Shown one piece after another: positions 40,488 to 49,011 of a DNA stretch of 64,000 nucleotides (the first letter of the stretch is position 1; the number at the start of each line of letters is the position of its first letter). Source of the stretch: Paenibacillus_V sp046244365. Its GTDB lineage: Bacteria > Bacillota > Bacilli > Paenibacillales > NBRC-103111. The position numbers and the translations under genes are program-made. The DNA lies in the NCBI RefSeq assembly GCF_046244365.1, contig NZ_CP176395.1, forward strand, positions 4,092,001-4,156,000, given 5' to 3'. The notes beneath the pieces were generated by a model. The model was not told the DNA's origin. It saw only the letters and a list, made by a program, of their open reading frames with translations, and did no database searches.

Positions 40488-40802
40488 ATGGCGGAGGCAA
40501 TTCAAGCAGGCGCCGATGCGATCGTCATGGATGCGAACGATCATGTGGCAACCGCTTTGGCCGATCTGCAAACGGGCCAAACGATCAAATATCGGGTAAA
40601 GGAAGAAGCGCGCGAGCTTGTGCTGCAGGATGCGGTTCCATTCGGCCACAAAGTGGCGATTGCAGACATTCTGGAGGGCGAACATGTGCGTAAGTACGGA
40701 GAAGTGATCGGCCGCGCAACGACGGCTATCCCGGCAGGGAAACATGTGCATGTACACAATATCGAAGGGATTCGCGGACGCGGAGACCAAGCGAAGAAAT
40801 AA
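40488..40802 (+). CDS. UxaA-type SAF-domain dehydratase subunit (small)
   Basis: 104 residues: IKYRVKEEARELVLQDAVPF, GHKVAIADILEGEHVRKYGE, IPAGKHVHVHNIEG, the SAF domain of altronate dehydratase UxaA. Here a separate gene from the catalytic part. Family relatives include galactarate dehydratase and sulfolactate sulfo-lyase small subunit (SuyA). GGAGGCGG precedes the ATG. Confidence 0.85.
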   Translation: MAEAIQAGADAIVMDANDHVATALADLQTGQTIKYRVKEEARELVLQDAVPFGHKVAIADILEGEHVRKYGEVIGRATTAIPAGKHVHVHNIEGIRGRGDQAKK

Positions 40803-40871
40803 ACGGCATCGAGGTTCATTCGCAGGTCAAGGTTTGGCAAAATGAACACGGTTACTAACAGGAGGTTTCCC

Positions 40872-42032
40872 ATGGGTACTCTTTTGGGCTACAAGCGCCC
40901 TAACGGACAAATCGGCGTACGCAATCATCTTCTCATCATTCCGACGGTCATTTGCTCGAACCAGGTATGCAGCCGGATCAGTCAAGTCGTTCCGGACACC
41001 GTCGCGATTCCGCATCAGCACGGCTGCAGCCAAATCGGAGCCGACAAGCAGCGGACGTTCGATACGCTGGCCGGAACCGGTAAAAACCCGAACGTCGGAG
41101 CAGTAATCGTCATCAGCCTCGGCTGCGAGGTTATCAATCCTTACGAGCTGGCCGACGCGATTCGCGTGACGGGCAAGCCGGTCGAAGTCATCGACATTCA
41201 AGAAGTCGGCGGCTCGATCAAAGCGATTCAAACCGGAACGGAAATCGCCAAAAGACTGCGTGCCGAGCTTGATCAAACGGAACGCGTGGAGATCCCGCTT
41301 AGCGAGCTGATGGTCGGCGTGAAGTGCGGCGGTTCGGACGCGACCTCCGGATTAGCGTCTAACCCTGCGCTTGGCGTAGCGGCGGACGCGTTGATTCGCG
41401 AAGGCGGCAGCATCGTCATTAGCGAAACGACGGAAATTATCGGCGCCGAGCATATTTTGGCCGTACGCTGCCGGACACCGGAGACGGCGGAGAAGCTCTA
41501 CCACATCGTCGACCGCTTCGAGAAGGAAGTCGAGCGCATGGGCGAAGATATGCGCGGCGGCAATCCGAGCCCGGGCAACATCGCCGGCGGCTTGTCGACG
41601 ATCGAAGAGAAATCGCTCGGCTGCATAAGCAAGTGCGGAACCGCGCCGATTGAAGGCGTAGTCGAGTATGCGGAAGCGATTGAAGGCAAGGGGCTTTATT
41701 TTATGGACTCGCCCGGCAATGACATCGAGTGCGTATCGGGCATGGCTGCAAGCGGCGTTCACGTCGTATGCTTTACGACGGGACGCGGGACGCCGACAGG
41801 CTCGGCCGTCGTTCCGGTTATCAAGATTACGGCAAACGGACGCATGTACGAGCGCATGGCCGACAATATGGATGTGAACGTCAGCCCGATGCTGGCGGGA
41901 ACGATGGATTTGGATGCGGCAGGCAAGCTGATCTGGGACGAAATTCAAGAGGTGGCAAGCGGCAAGCTGACCAAAGCGGAAATTTTGGGCCACTCCGAAT
42001 TCAGCATTAACCGGATCGGACCGAGTCTGTAA
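40872..42032 (+). CDS. UxaA-type catalytic subunit (large)
   Basis: 386 residues with the UxaA/GarD C-terminal domain: GYKRPNGQIGVRNHLLIIPT, HGCSQIGADKQ, VGVKCGGSDATSG, SKCGTAPIEGV, GRGTPTGSAVVPVIKITAN; conserved Cys may hold iron. AGGAGG before the ATG. Together with the SAF protein it forms a two-gene enzyme: altronate-type dehydratase or, alternatively, SuyB-type sulfo-lyase. RbsD and SDR neighbours favour a sugar-acid route; the sulfo-lyase alternative should stay open. Confidence 0.85.
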   Translation: MGTLLGYKRPNGQIGVRNHLLIIPTVICSNQVCSRISQVVPDTVAIPHQHGCSQIGADKQRTFDTLAGTGKNPNVGAVIVISLGCEVINPYELADAIRVTGKPVEVIDIQEVGGSIKAIQTGTEIAKRLRAELDQTERVEIPLSELMVGVKCGGSDATSGLASNPALGVAADALIREGGSIVISETTEIIGAEHILAVRCRTPETAEKLYHIVDRFEKEVERMGEDMRGGNPSPGNIAGGLSTIEEKSLGCISKCGTAPIEGVVEYAEAIEGKGLYFMDSPGNDIECVSGMAASGVHVVCFTTGRGTPTGSAVVPVIKITANGRMYERMADNMDVNVSPMLAGTMDLDAAGKLIWDEIQEVASGKLTKAEILGHSEFSINRIGPSL

Positions 42033-42176
42033 GCGACAACTTGCAAGACGATTCGACTATCAGCCGGCGGGGCTTCTGGCAGGAAGCGGCGGTTTCGCCG
42101 GCTTCGCTATGCATGCATGGGATTTGAGCAGGATTTTCAGAGCCGTTCAACATACTTTTCAAGGGAGCGATCCACA

Positions 42177-42971
42177 ATGAAACGCTTATTAAATCGGGTT
42201 GCATTAGTTACGGGCGGAAGCCGCGGAATCGGGGAAGCGGTCGTCATTCGTCTGGCGGAGGAAGGCGCGCATGTCGCGATCAACTTTACGTCTGATTCGT
42301 CCCGTGCGAAAGCGGAGGCTGTAAAGCAGAAGGTTGAGGCGCTCGGCAGCAAAGCTATCGTCGTGCAAGCGGACGTAGGTCAAAAATCGCAGGTGCAAGC
42401 GATGTTCAGCCAAGTCGAGAAGGAGCTTGGACCGGTCGACATTTTGGTCAACAACGCAGGGATCGCGCCATTCGAATCGTTCATGCACGTGAAGGAAGAA
42501 ACGTGGGACCGCACGTACAACACGAACGTCAAATCGATCTTCCTGTGCTCGCAGCTCGCTGCCGAAGGCATGATCGAACGCCGCTACGGCAAAATCGTCA
42601 ACGTGCTGTCGACGGCGAGCCTCGTTGTGACAAGCCCGGTCATACCGCACTATCAATCGTCCAAAGCGGCAGCGCATATGCTGACCAAAGGCATGGCGAT
42701 CGAGCTCGGCAAATTCAACATCAACGTAAACGCGGTAGGGCCAAGCACGGTAGCCACCGATATGTGCACGGACTATTTGGCGGATCCGGCTATACTTGCG
42801 AAAGAGATTGAAGCCAATCCGATGAAGCGTCTCGGCACCGAAAGACAGATCGGCGACGCCGTCGTGTTCCTGGCTTCCGACGAAGCGATGCAAGTAAACG
42901 GACATCTACTGATGGTCGACGGCGGCTTGACGGTCAAGGCGGCCCAGCCGGACGACCATATGGATCGTTAA
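42177..42971 (+). CDS. SDR-family oxidoreductase
   Basis: 264 residues. Rossmann GxxxGxG: VTGGSRGIGEAVVIRLAEEG; NNAGIAPFE; catalytic Ser in VLSTASLVV, YxxxK in HYQSSKAAAHML; FabG-like C-terminus. AAGGGAGCG precedes the ATG. Probably dehydrogenates the hydroxy-acid or sugar of the LacI regulon. Confidence 0.88.
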   Translation: MKRLLNRVALVTGGSRGIGEAVVIRLAEEGAHVAINFTSDSSRAKAEAVKQKVEALGSKAIVVQADVGQKSQVQAMFSQVEKELGPVDILVNNAGIAPFESFMHVKEETWDRTYNTNVKSIFLCSQLAAEGMIERRYGKIVNVLSTASLVVTSPVIPHYQSSKAAAHMLTKGMAIELGKFNINVNAVGPSTVATDMCTDYLADPAILAKEIEANPMKRLGTERQIGDAVVFLASDEAMQVNGHLLMVDGGLTVKAAQPDDHMDR

Positions 42972-42981
42972 ACATGTAGAA

Positions 42982-42993
42982 GTTATCGATAAC
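42982..42993. promoter_or_regulatory. LacI-type operator 2
   Basis: GTTATCGATAAC, perfect palindrome upstream of the DUF4177 gene; matches operator 1 except one base. Confidence 0.65.
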
Positions 42994-43008
42994 CTGGAGG
43001 GCGGCGAC

Positions 43009-43218
43009 ATGGCAGCAACGAAATGGGATTATGCAATCGATTCCGGCCGCGAACGGCTGGCCGAACGCGGTGCGGACGGTTGGGAGCTCGTGTCGGCAGC
43101 GGTAGTGGAGGGCGTCGAAACGTTCTATTTCAAACGGCCGCGCCCGTCCATCCGCGAAGAAATTACGCTTGCCCAGCGGGCGAACGTGCTCGAACGGAAA
43201 GGGGAGAGTGCCGAATGA
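43009..43218 (+). CDS. DUF4177-like small protein
   Basis: 69 residues: KWDYAIDSGRERLAERGADG, WELVSAAVVEGVETFYFKRP. The GADGWELV signature fits DUF4177. Overlaps rbsD by four bases, so co-expressed. Function unknown. Confidence 0.7.
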   Translation: MAATKWDYAIDSGRERLAERGADGWELVSAAVVEGVETFYFKRPRPSIREEITLAQRANVLERKGESAE

Positions 43219-43601
43219 GAAGAAGCGGCATTTTGCATCCGGCGCTGAACCGTATTCTGACGGAGACGGGTCATACCGACATCCTTACAATTTGCGATAA
43301 GGGCTTTCCGGTGCCCCAAACATGCGAACGGCTCGATCTCGCGCTTGTCGAAGGCATTCCGACCGTGCTCGATGTGCTGAGGGCGATAGACGGGGAATTT
43401 ATTATCGATACGGTGATCGTAACGGAGGAGATGAAGACGGCAAGCCCGGAACGATTCGAGCAGCTTGCTGCGGAGTTTCCGAATTTATCTTTTACCGTGG
43501 TCAGCCACGCGCGATTTAAGGAAATATGTCCGGAGTCGCGTGCCGTAATCCGCACCGGCGACGCCGTCCCATATGCCAACATTATGATCGTATCCGGCTG
43601 A
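43215..43601 (+). CDS. rbsD: D-ribose pyranase
   Basis: 128 residues: ILHPALNRILTETGHTDILT, ICDKGFPVPQ, then IVTEEMKTASPE and ICPESRAVIRTGDAVPYANI, matching RbsD. It converts the pyranose to furanose form of ribose, or acts on a related sugar (FucU). Last gene of the LacI operon; starts inside the previous stop. Confidence 0.9.
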   Translation: MRRSGILHPALNRILTETGHTDILTICDKGFPVPQTCERLDLALVEGIPTVLDVLRAIDGEFIIDTVIVTEEMKTASPERFEQLAAEFPNLSFTVVSHARFKEICPESRAVIRTGDAVPYANIMIVSG

Positions 43602-43635
43602 ATGCCGAATAAGAGGATGTAACCTTCATCAACTT

Positions 43636-43681
43636 AAAAACCTCCGATCCGCTTTCATAAAGCGGGATAGGAGGTTTTTTG
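43636..43681 (+). terminator. Terminator after rbsD
   Basis: AAAAACCTCC / GGAGGTTTTT with inner CCGCTTT/AAAGCGG. Confidence 0.9.
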
Positions 43682-43716
43682 TTTTCGCTGGCGGCCGGTC
43701 ACCGCGTCGTAGTTAT

Positions 43717-44163
43717 TTATGAGCCGACGGCCATGGCCGGAAGTCTCACGTCTTTATACTTCCAGTACATGCCGGGCGCGTTGTCGGGCCGCTCGACGAA
43801 ACCGAAACGCTTATAAAATTCGCTTTTGCCGTCTGCACAGCATAGGGTAACGGTAGGAATGCCGCTGGCTGCTACAGCCTGAAGAAGCATGCACATGAGG
43901 GTGCTGCCGATTCCTTTGCGCTGCATATCCGGATGGACGATGACATCGCAGATGAACGCCTGTACGGCGCCGTCCGAAAGAATGCGGCCGAATCCGACCA
44001 GGCGGCTGCCGTCATAGACGGATACGGTGAGCCAGCTGCCGTCCGTAATGCCTTCGTATAATTTATCCGCGCCTAGCCCGATAGGAGACGTCCAGCCTGT
44101 CGTTTCGTAGAGCGCAAAGAACGCTTCCTTCTCCGGAAGCGCATGCGTATACTTCATTTTCAT
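43717..44163 (-). CDS. GNAT acetyltransferase
   Basis: 148 residues: DGSRLVGFGRILSDGAVQAF, VIVHPDMQRKGIGSTLMCML (acetyl-CoA site), FYKRFGFVERPDNAPGMYWK. ATG after GAGGTG; the in-frame GTG upstream is less suitable. Substrate unknown. Confidence 0.85.
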   Translation of the reverse strand: MKMKYTHALPEKEAFFALYETTGWTSPIGLGADKLYEGITDGSWLTVSVYDGSRLVGFGRILSDGAVQAFICDVIVHPDMQRKGIGSTLMCMLLQAVAASGIPTVTLCCADGKSEFYKRFGFVERPDNAPGMYWKYKDVRLPAMAVGS

Positions 44164-44309
44164 GTTCAGCACCTCGCATGTATGGTTTTACTCATTATTA
44201 TTCATTTGGTAATCATAATAATACAGTATAATGTATATTTATACAACTAAAATGATAAAAAACAGGCTCGCAAAAGAGCCTGTTTTCCGTATTGCAAGGA
44301 TTACGGTCA
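44164..44309. other. AT-rich gap with terminator
   Basis: 146 bases, very AT-rich from 44200 to 44258. Holds the terminator at 44259; no gene seen. Confidence 0.5.
44259..44286 (-). terminator. Terminator of the GH18 gene
   Basis: AAAACAGGCTC / GAGCCTGTTTT, 11-bp stem; T-run on both strands. Confidence 0.9.
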
Positions 44310-46232
44310 TTATTTGACCTGCAGCATCGCTTTCCAGACGTCCGCCTGTTCTTGGCCTAGACGCCATGCGGCGACGCCTGCGAGATCGTACTTCTTGGCG
44401 ATGGCGAGACGCGCCTGCACGGTTTCTTCATCTTCCAGCCAAAACTGCTGGAGCTTGCCGTCTTGCATAAACTCGACACGATACTGCTTAAACGATTCGT
44501 CCCATTTCGTTGTGGTTTCTTTGCCGGCGATAAGCGCCGGAATGTCCTTCATGTATACGGCTCTATTGGCCGTTACGGCGCCCTTGTCATCGAGCGTCCA
44601 TATCCGTACGTAGAACGGGATCCCCATTATCAGCTTGTCTCTTGGAATGCCGTAGGCCAGGAATTCCTGGACGCCTTGCTCTACCCATTGCATGCCTGCG
44701 ACGGAGCCCGGGGCGGTGCTTTCGGACCAGTACTGGTCATACGTCATAGTCATGATGTAATCGACCATTGCCGCCAGCTTTTCATGATCGAAAGCGGTTT
44801 GGGCGTTCCATCTTACATCGCCGCGCGGCAGATCGACCGAGACGATCAATCCGTTCGCATGGGCGGCATCCGTCAGCTTCTGCATAAAAGAGGTGAAAGC
44901 AGCCCGGTCTTTGCCGTTCAACGCCTCGAAGTCGACGTTTATTCCGCTTACCTGAAGCTCGACCAACCGTTTAACAAGCGTTTGAATAAACGTTTGCTGA
45001 GCGTCCGGATTGTTAAGGAACTCTCTTGTCAACTCTTTGTCGTTAAACGGATTCTTCACTAGCGGGTGAACGGCGTATCCTTGTTTTTTCAACCAGTCTG
45101 CAGCTTCCTTGGAGGAGGAATCCTTCAAGCCGCCCTTTGCATCGGCAACCTCGAACCAAGACGGAGAATCGACGTCCAGCCCGAGCGTGCTTGCCGTTTG
45201 CGTCTTGATCGTTTGCAGCGCCGAGACTCCGTTCCAGCCCCAAAACAACAGTTTGCGGAAATTGTCCCAAATCACGCTGCCGTCGTAGAAGCGGATCGAT
45301 GAATGGCTATACTGGACGGCGTAATCAAGCGCATCCGTCAGCTTGTTGAACTCGCCGATCGGGTTATCGTTCTGGTAAACGGTATAGCCGGGATTATTCG
45401 TCCAGATGACGCGGCTGCCGAGCCGGATCGTCGTATGCGCGTAAGCTCTGGCATAGTCGGCTGCTTCGTCGATGCTTATGAATGAACTCAAGTATGTAAG
45501 GTTTTGATAAACCGCATACGATTTTTCATTGGAAAAAACGGTTTTGTTCGCCTGCTCGGTATTGACGACCTTCGAGTTGGCCCATCGCAGCGCTTCCTCT
45601 ACCGCATCTTCCAAATAAGCGAACGCCCAAGCATCCTGCGTATAGCTTCCTTGATAAACGCGGTAAACCGGCTTGCCGCCGCGCAGCTCTTGCTTCGCAG
45701 CGGTAGTCAGGTTATCCCAAATCCACCGGTTGGAGCTCAACTCGATAATATGGGCGTTACCCCAGTTTTTCGCTTCCGCTTTCGCAGCGTCCAGCGTCAG
45801 GAAATTCCAGGAGTCGAGCGTAATATCGCCTTGATATAAGCGGTAACGGGGATAATTATTCCATGCCCAACCGGGCGACTGAATATCTCTAACGGAGGCG
45901 TTAGACCAGTTTTTCGCTTCCTTGACGGCATCCTCCAGCCGTTCGAATTCACCGTTCGGCACGACGGCATCATACTGGTAAACGGCGTATCGCGGCATAT
46001 TGTGCCACAGCCATTTGCGCGTGCTGATTTCTTCTACATGGCTTCGGGTATAGCCTTTGGCATAGGCCTGCGCTTTGGCGTAATCCGCGAATTCCATAAG
46101 CAGCGAATGGTTTTGGTACACCCGGTATTTCGTCGTTTTGTCGCTTGCGGCGAACGCCGCTCCCGGCAGCATGCCGAACGCCATACAGATTGCGATCAAC
46201 AGCATGAGGGAGGATTTCACTGTTTTGTTCAT
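44310..46232 (-). CDS. Secreted GH18-family hydrolase with six N-terminal repeats
   Basis: 640 residues. Signal peptide (SLMLLIAICMAFGMLPGAAF). Then six degenerate ~45-50-residue repeats, each with a YxVYQ opening, an FxxLxxAxxxA helix and a closing WxN (for example RYRLYQGDITLDSWNFLTLD). C-terminal GH18 barrel: WGWNGVSALQ, INVDFEALNG (the D-x-E catalytic motif), IMTMTYDQYW, GIPFYVRIW. Family relatives act on peptidoglycan or chitin; many Bacillota versions remodel spore cortex or wall. The repeats probably bind the wall. Start: ATG at 46232 with AAGGAAGG. Confidence 0.88.
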   Translation of the reverse strand: MNKTVKSSLMLLIAICMAFGMLPGAAFAASDKTTKYRVYQNHSLLMEFADYAKAQAYAKGYTRSHVEEISTRKWLWHNMPRYAVYQYDAVVPNGEFERLEDAVKEAKNWSNASVRDIQSPGWAWNNYPRYRLYQGDITLDSWNFLTLDAAKAEAKNWGNAHIIELSSNRWIWDNLTTAAKQELRGGKPVYRVYQGSYTQDAWAFAYLEDAVEEALRWANSKVVNTEQANKTVFSNEKSYAVYQNLTYLSSFISIDEAADYARAYAHTTIRLGSRVIWTNNPGYTVYQNDNPIGEFNKLTDALDYAVQYSHSSIRFYDGSVIWDNFRKLLFWGWNGVSALQTIKTQTASTLGLDVDSPSWFEVADAKGGLKDSSSKEAADWLKKQGYAVHPLVKNPFNDKELTREFLNNPDAQQTFIQTLVKRLVELQVSGINVDFEALNGKDRAAFTSFMQKLTDAAHANGLIVSVDLPRGDVRWNAQTAFDHEKLAAMVDYIMTMTYDQYWSESTAPGSVAGMQWVEQGVQEFLAYGIPRDKLIMGIPFYVRIWTLDDKGAVTANRAVYMKDIPALIAGKETTTKWDESFKQYRVEFMQDGKLQQFWLEDEETVQARLAIAKKYDLAGVAAWRLGQEQADVWKAMLQVK

Positions 46233-46373
46233 ACGCACCTTCCTTCGTTAGGGGATATAAGAGGACTCTGCATCTCTATGAATCAAGTCCCCATCTATTA
46301 AACGCCGAATCGATAGATTTGTTGCGAAGGAGAACGCTGGAAATAAAGGAATCAGACTTGTGGGAATATAGAG

Positions 46374-46402
46374 TTGACATCGACATGATAGTACTTTATA
46401 GT
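46374..46402 (+). promoter_or_regulatory. SigA promoter of the TetR gene, leaderless layout
   Basis: TTGACA (46374-46379), exact 17-bp spacer, TATAGT (46397-46402). Expected start of RNA falls at the ATG (46410), and no ribosome site precedes it. Confidence 0.75.
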
Positions 46403-46407
46403 TCTAA
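46389..46407. promoter_or_regulatory. TetR operator 1
   Basis: TAGTACT-TTAT-AGTTCTAA overlaps the spacer, -10 and +1 of the TetR promoter; same arms as operator 2. Confidence 0.7.
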
Positions 46408-46409
46408 AT

Positions 46410-47006
46410 ATGAAAAAGAATCCAAATGCAAAATCGAACCGCGATCAAGTGGTGGAAACGGCCGCTCAGCTGTTTCTGACGAACGGTTATACGCAAACAA
46501 GCATGGATGAGGTTATGAAGCGGAGCCAAGTATCCAAGTCGAACATCTATTATCATTTCAAAAGCAAGGAGGAACTGCTGCTCGGCGTCGTCGACTGGTG
46601 GGCGGCGCAATATGAGTCAGCACTTTTTACGCTGCTCGGGAGAACGGAGCTTACGTCGAAGGCGAGAATCGCAAGCTTTTTCGAGATGTTGGCCGAACAG
46701 TTCGAAGCTCGGGGCGGAAAGGGCAGTTGCCCGTTTCTTTCGTTCTACGTGCAATGCCCGCCCGATGCTGAGCCTGTGAAAGAAAGAATCGCGCGGTTTT
46801 TCAGGGAGCAGCTGCCGCTTGTGGAGAAGCTGCTGCTGCAGGGGGTGCAGAAGAAGGAGTTCCGCGCAAACCTTAACGCGGCGGATACGGCGGCGTTTAT
46901 CCTAGCCTCGCTCGAAGGAGCGATCATGCTGGCGGAGACGCTCCAGAACGGAGGCATCATCAGACAGTCTGCGCGCAGTCTGTGCAGGCTGCTGGAAGCT
47001 GCTTAA
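46410..47006 (+). CDS. TetR-family repressor
   Basis: 198 residues: HTH TAAQLFLTNGYTQTSMDEVM and QVSKSNIYYHFKSKEELLL, then an all-helical ligand domain. Family knowledge: TetR proteins usually repress themselves and a neighbour; here both have the operator. The ATG lies at the predicted transcription start, so the message may be leaderless. Downstream target: the SDR-hydrolase fusion. Confidence 0.9.
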   Translation: MKKNPNAKSNRDQVVETAAQLFLTNGYTQTSMDEVMKRSQVSKSNIYYHFKSKEELLLGVVDWWAAQYESALFTLLGRTELTSKARIASFFEMLAEQFEARGGKGSCPFLSFYVQCPPDAEPVKERIARFFREQLPLVEKLLLQGVQKKEFRANLNAADTAAFILASLEGAIMLAETLQNGGIIRQSARSLCRLLEAA

Positions 47007-47053
47007 CGATGCAGGCTATGACGTCATCTGGCGTTCTCTTTTTTTACTTTAGA

Positions 47054-47072
47054 TTAGAACTTCGCAGTACTA
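47054..47072. promoter_or_regulatory. TetR operator 2
   Basis: TTAGAACT-TCGC-AGTACTA; reversed, it matches operator 1 except for the four central bases. Lies 25 bases before the fusion gene start. Confidence 0.7.
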
Positions 47073-47096
47073 AATAGGATGATGGGGATGATAAGG

Positions 47097-48959
47097 ATGG
47101 CAACTGTTTTTATGACTGGGGCAACAGGGTATATCGGGAAGCACGTACTGAAACGGTTGGCGGATGAGATCGGTGAGGTCCTTGTTCTGGTAAGGTCGCC
47201 CGATAAAGTAAACCGATTGATATCCAGACTGGGGGAGGCGGAACGCAAACGCGTGAAGCCGATTAAGGGCGATCTAACGATGCCGGGATTAGGGATCGGC
47301 GACGAGGATATGCTGCGCGTGCTGAATGCTAATGTTATCGTACATGCGGGAGGACCGATGAATATTACTTTAGACGACCAAACGGCGCATAGGACCTTTC
47401 TGGAAGCGGCCCGAGAAATCGCTGCAATAGCGGAGCGCATTCATGCCGGTAACGGATTAAGCCATTTTGTGCACGTCGTTGGCTATATGAGTCCGTTTCA
47501 CGAGCAAAATGTCGATCTTACAGCCGATCCGTTCGATATGGACGGCAATTGGAAAGACGAAGGCGGTTACGAACGGATGAAGTTTAAAGCGGATCTTGTC
47601 ATACGCCAGCATGCGCTCCGGCACGGTTATCCGCTTTCCGTCGTCAATCCGAGTACGGTAATCGGATCGGAGAGAACCGGCGTAACCGAGCAAACCGGAG
47701 GGTTCGGCCTGCTTGTGGATGCGATGCGGCGCGGCATGATGCCGGCCGTTCCGGGCGGCGGCGACCATTGGCTGCCGCTGGTCGGGATCGAAGAAACGGC
47801 TGCATTCATTGCCGCACTTGCCAAGGAGCCAAAGCCGGTAAACGAAACTTATATGCTGCTGGAGGGGAGAGAGGAGAGTCCGGCAATCAAAGAAACGGTT
47901 GGCATCATAGCCCGCGAGCTCCGTCTGCGAAAGCCGTCCGTTTCCGTACCTTTGCCTGTTTTGCGAAAAACGCTCAAAAGCGGTTTTGACAAGCTGACCG
48001 GTATTCCAGCAGAATCCTTGTCCTTCATTACACGCAAAACGTTCGACATCGCCTCGAAGGAAAGGGGCTGGCAAGCGTATGGCCTGCGGAAGACGGATAT
48101 TCGCAAGGTGCTGCCGAGCGTAGTCGCCGATCTGGATTACCGCCTCAGTCACCCGGAAGCTGCGGAACCGGCGTCTTTTGCATGGGATCGCCTGGCGAAT
48201 GTAGCTGCACTGACAAGAGCCGGAGCAGGCACGCCGATTTTGTTCCTTCATGGCGTCATGGGGAGAGCCGATCAGTGGACCCGGCTTGCAAGTCTGCTGC
48301 CGAACCGGCCAATAGCATTGCTTGATTTGCCTGGGTGCGGCAGATCGCCCTATCACCATGCCGAAGATCCTTTGGAGGGGCATGTGCAAGCGATTCTTGA
48401 CGCTTTGGAACAGGCCGGACAGCCGGTCGATTTGGTTGGACACTCCTTCGGCGCCGTTGTTGCCGCACGAGTCGCAGCCAAAGCGCCGGATCGCGTGCGT
48501 AAGCTCCTGCTGCTGCAGCCGGCGTTCGTCCGCCGGAGAATCATCGGTTGGCCGAAGAAGCTGATTTTGCGATCGCGCTTCCTGCTCGACCTGTACATGC
48601 GGCGCGGGCTGACTGTGAGCTCGCTTGAGGAGATGCTGCTGCGAAACGGCACGTTCCGTAACGCTTCGGAGCTGCCGAAGGATTATATCGCCTCGATCAT
48701 CCGCGATTTGAAGTCGCCCCGCGTTCGGCGCACGAATGGAGAGATACTGAGCATCCTGCATCATGGTCCAGGCGGAATGCCGCCAAATGCGTTGGAGAAA
48801 GGCCAAATATCGATCATATGGGGAAATGCCGACAAGGAGTACGCCATGCCGGCGGCACCCGAGCATATCGAGCGGATCGAATTGCCGTATGGCCACCAGT
48901 TCCCGTTATCGCATCCGGAGGAAACGGCTGCGCTCGTGCAATCATTGCTTGACCTATAA
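47097..48959 (+). CDS. Fusion: extended SDR reductase + alpha/beta hydrolase
   Basis: About 620 residues. Part 1 (~1-350) is an extended SDR/thioester-reductase-like domain: TVFMTGATGYIGKHVLKRLA, HFVHVVGYMSP, YxxxK in YERMKFKAD, PSTVIGSERTG. Part 2 (~365-620) is an alpha/beta hydrolase: ILFLHGVMGRADQW, nucleophile in VDLVGHSFGAVVAAR, late His in LPYGHQFPLSH. A fusion of these activities is uncommon; it may process a lipid or polyketide-like ester or aldehyde. Start may be 47079, 47082 or 47097; the last has GGGG nine bases upstream. Under TetR control. Confidence 0.8.
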   Translation: MATVFMTGATGYIGKHVLKRLADEIGEVLVLVRSPDKVNRLISRLGEAERKRVKPIKGDLTMPGLGIGDEDMLRVLNANVIVHAGGPMNITLDDQTAHRTFLEAAREIAAIAERIHAGNGLSHFVHVVGYMSPFHEQNVDLTADPFDMDGNWKDEGGYERMKFKADLVIRQHALRHGYPLSVVNPSTVIGSERTGVTEQTGGFGLLVDAMRRGMMPAVPGGGDHWLPLVGIEETAAFIAALAKEPKPVNETYMLLEGREESPAIKETVGIIARELRLRKPSVSVPLPVLRKTLKSGFDKLTGIPAESLSFITRKTFDIASKERGWQAYGLRKTDIRKVLPSVVADLDYRLSHPEAAEPASFAWDRLANVAALTRAGAGTPILFLHGVMGRADQWTRLASLLPNRPIALLDLPGCGRSPYHHAEDPLEGHVQAILDALEQAGQPVDLVGHSFGAVVAARVAAKAPDRVRKLLLLQPAFVRRRIIGWPKKLILRSRFLLDLYMRRGLTVSSLEEMLLRNGTFRNASELPKDYIASIIRDLKSPRVRRTNGEILSILHHGPGGMPPNALEKGQISIIWGNADKEYAMPAAPEHIERIELPYGHQFPLSHPEETAALVQSLLDL

Positions 48960-48966
48960 CACGCAG

Positions 48967-48998
48967 AAGGGCTGCCCCACATAGGTGGGGCAGCCCTT
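48967..48998. terminator. Strong hairpin terminator
   Basis: AAGGGCTGCCCCAC / GTGGGGCAGCCCTT, 14 bp, between convergent genes; T-run is short. Confidence 0.7.
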
Positions 48999-49011
48999 GC
49001 TTCGGCGCGCG

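Larger units (their letters stand above)
46239..46409. other. Divergent gap with TetR promoter and operator
   Basis: 171 bases. Contains the TetR promoter and operator (next entries); on the other strand the ribosome site of the GH18 gene. Confidence 0.5.

Noticed and set aside
47457..48896. 479-codon open frame antisense to the SDR-hydrolase fusion
   Set aside because: GC-rich shadow of a clear gene; no ribosome site, no motif, and the sense frame carries full domain signatures.
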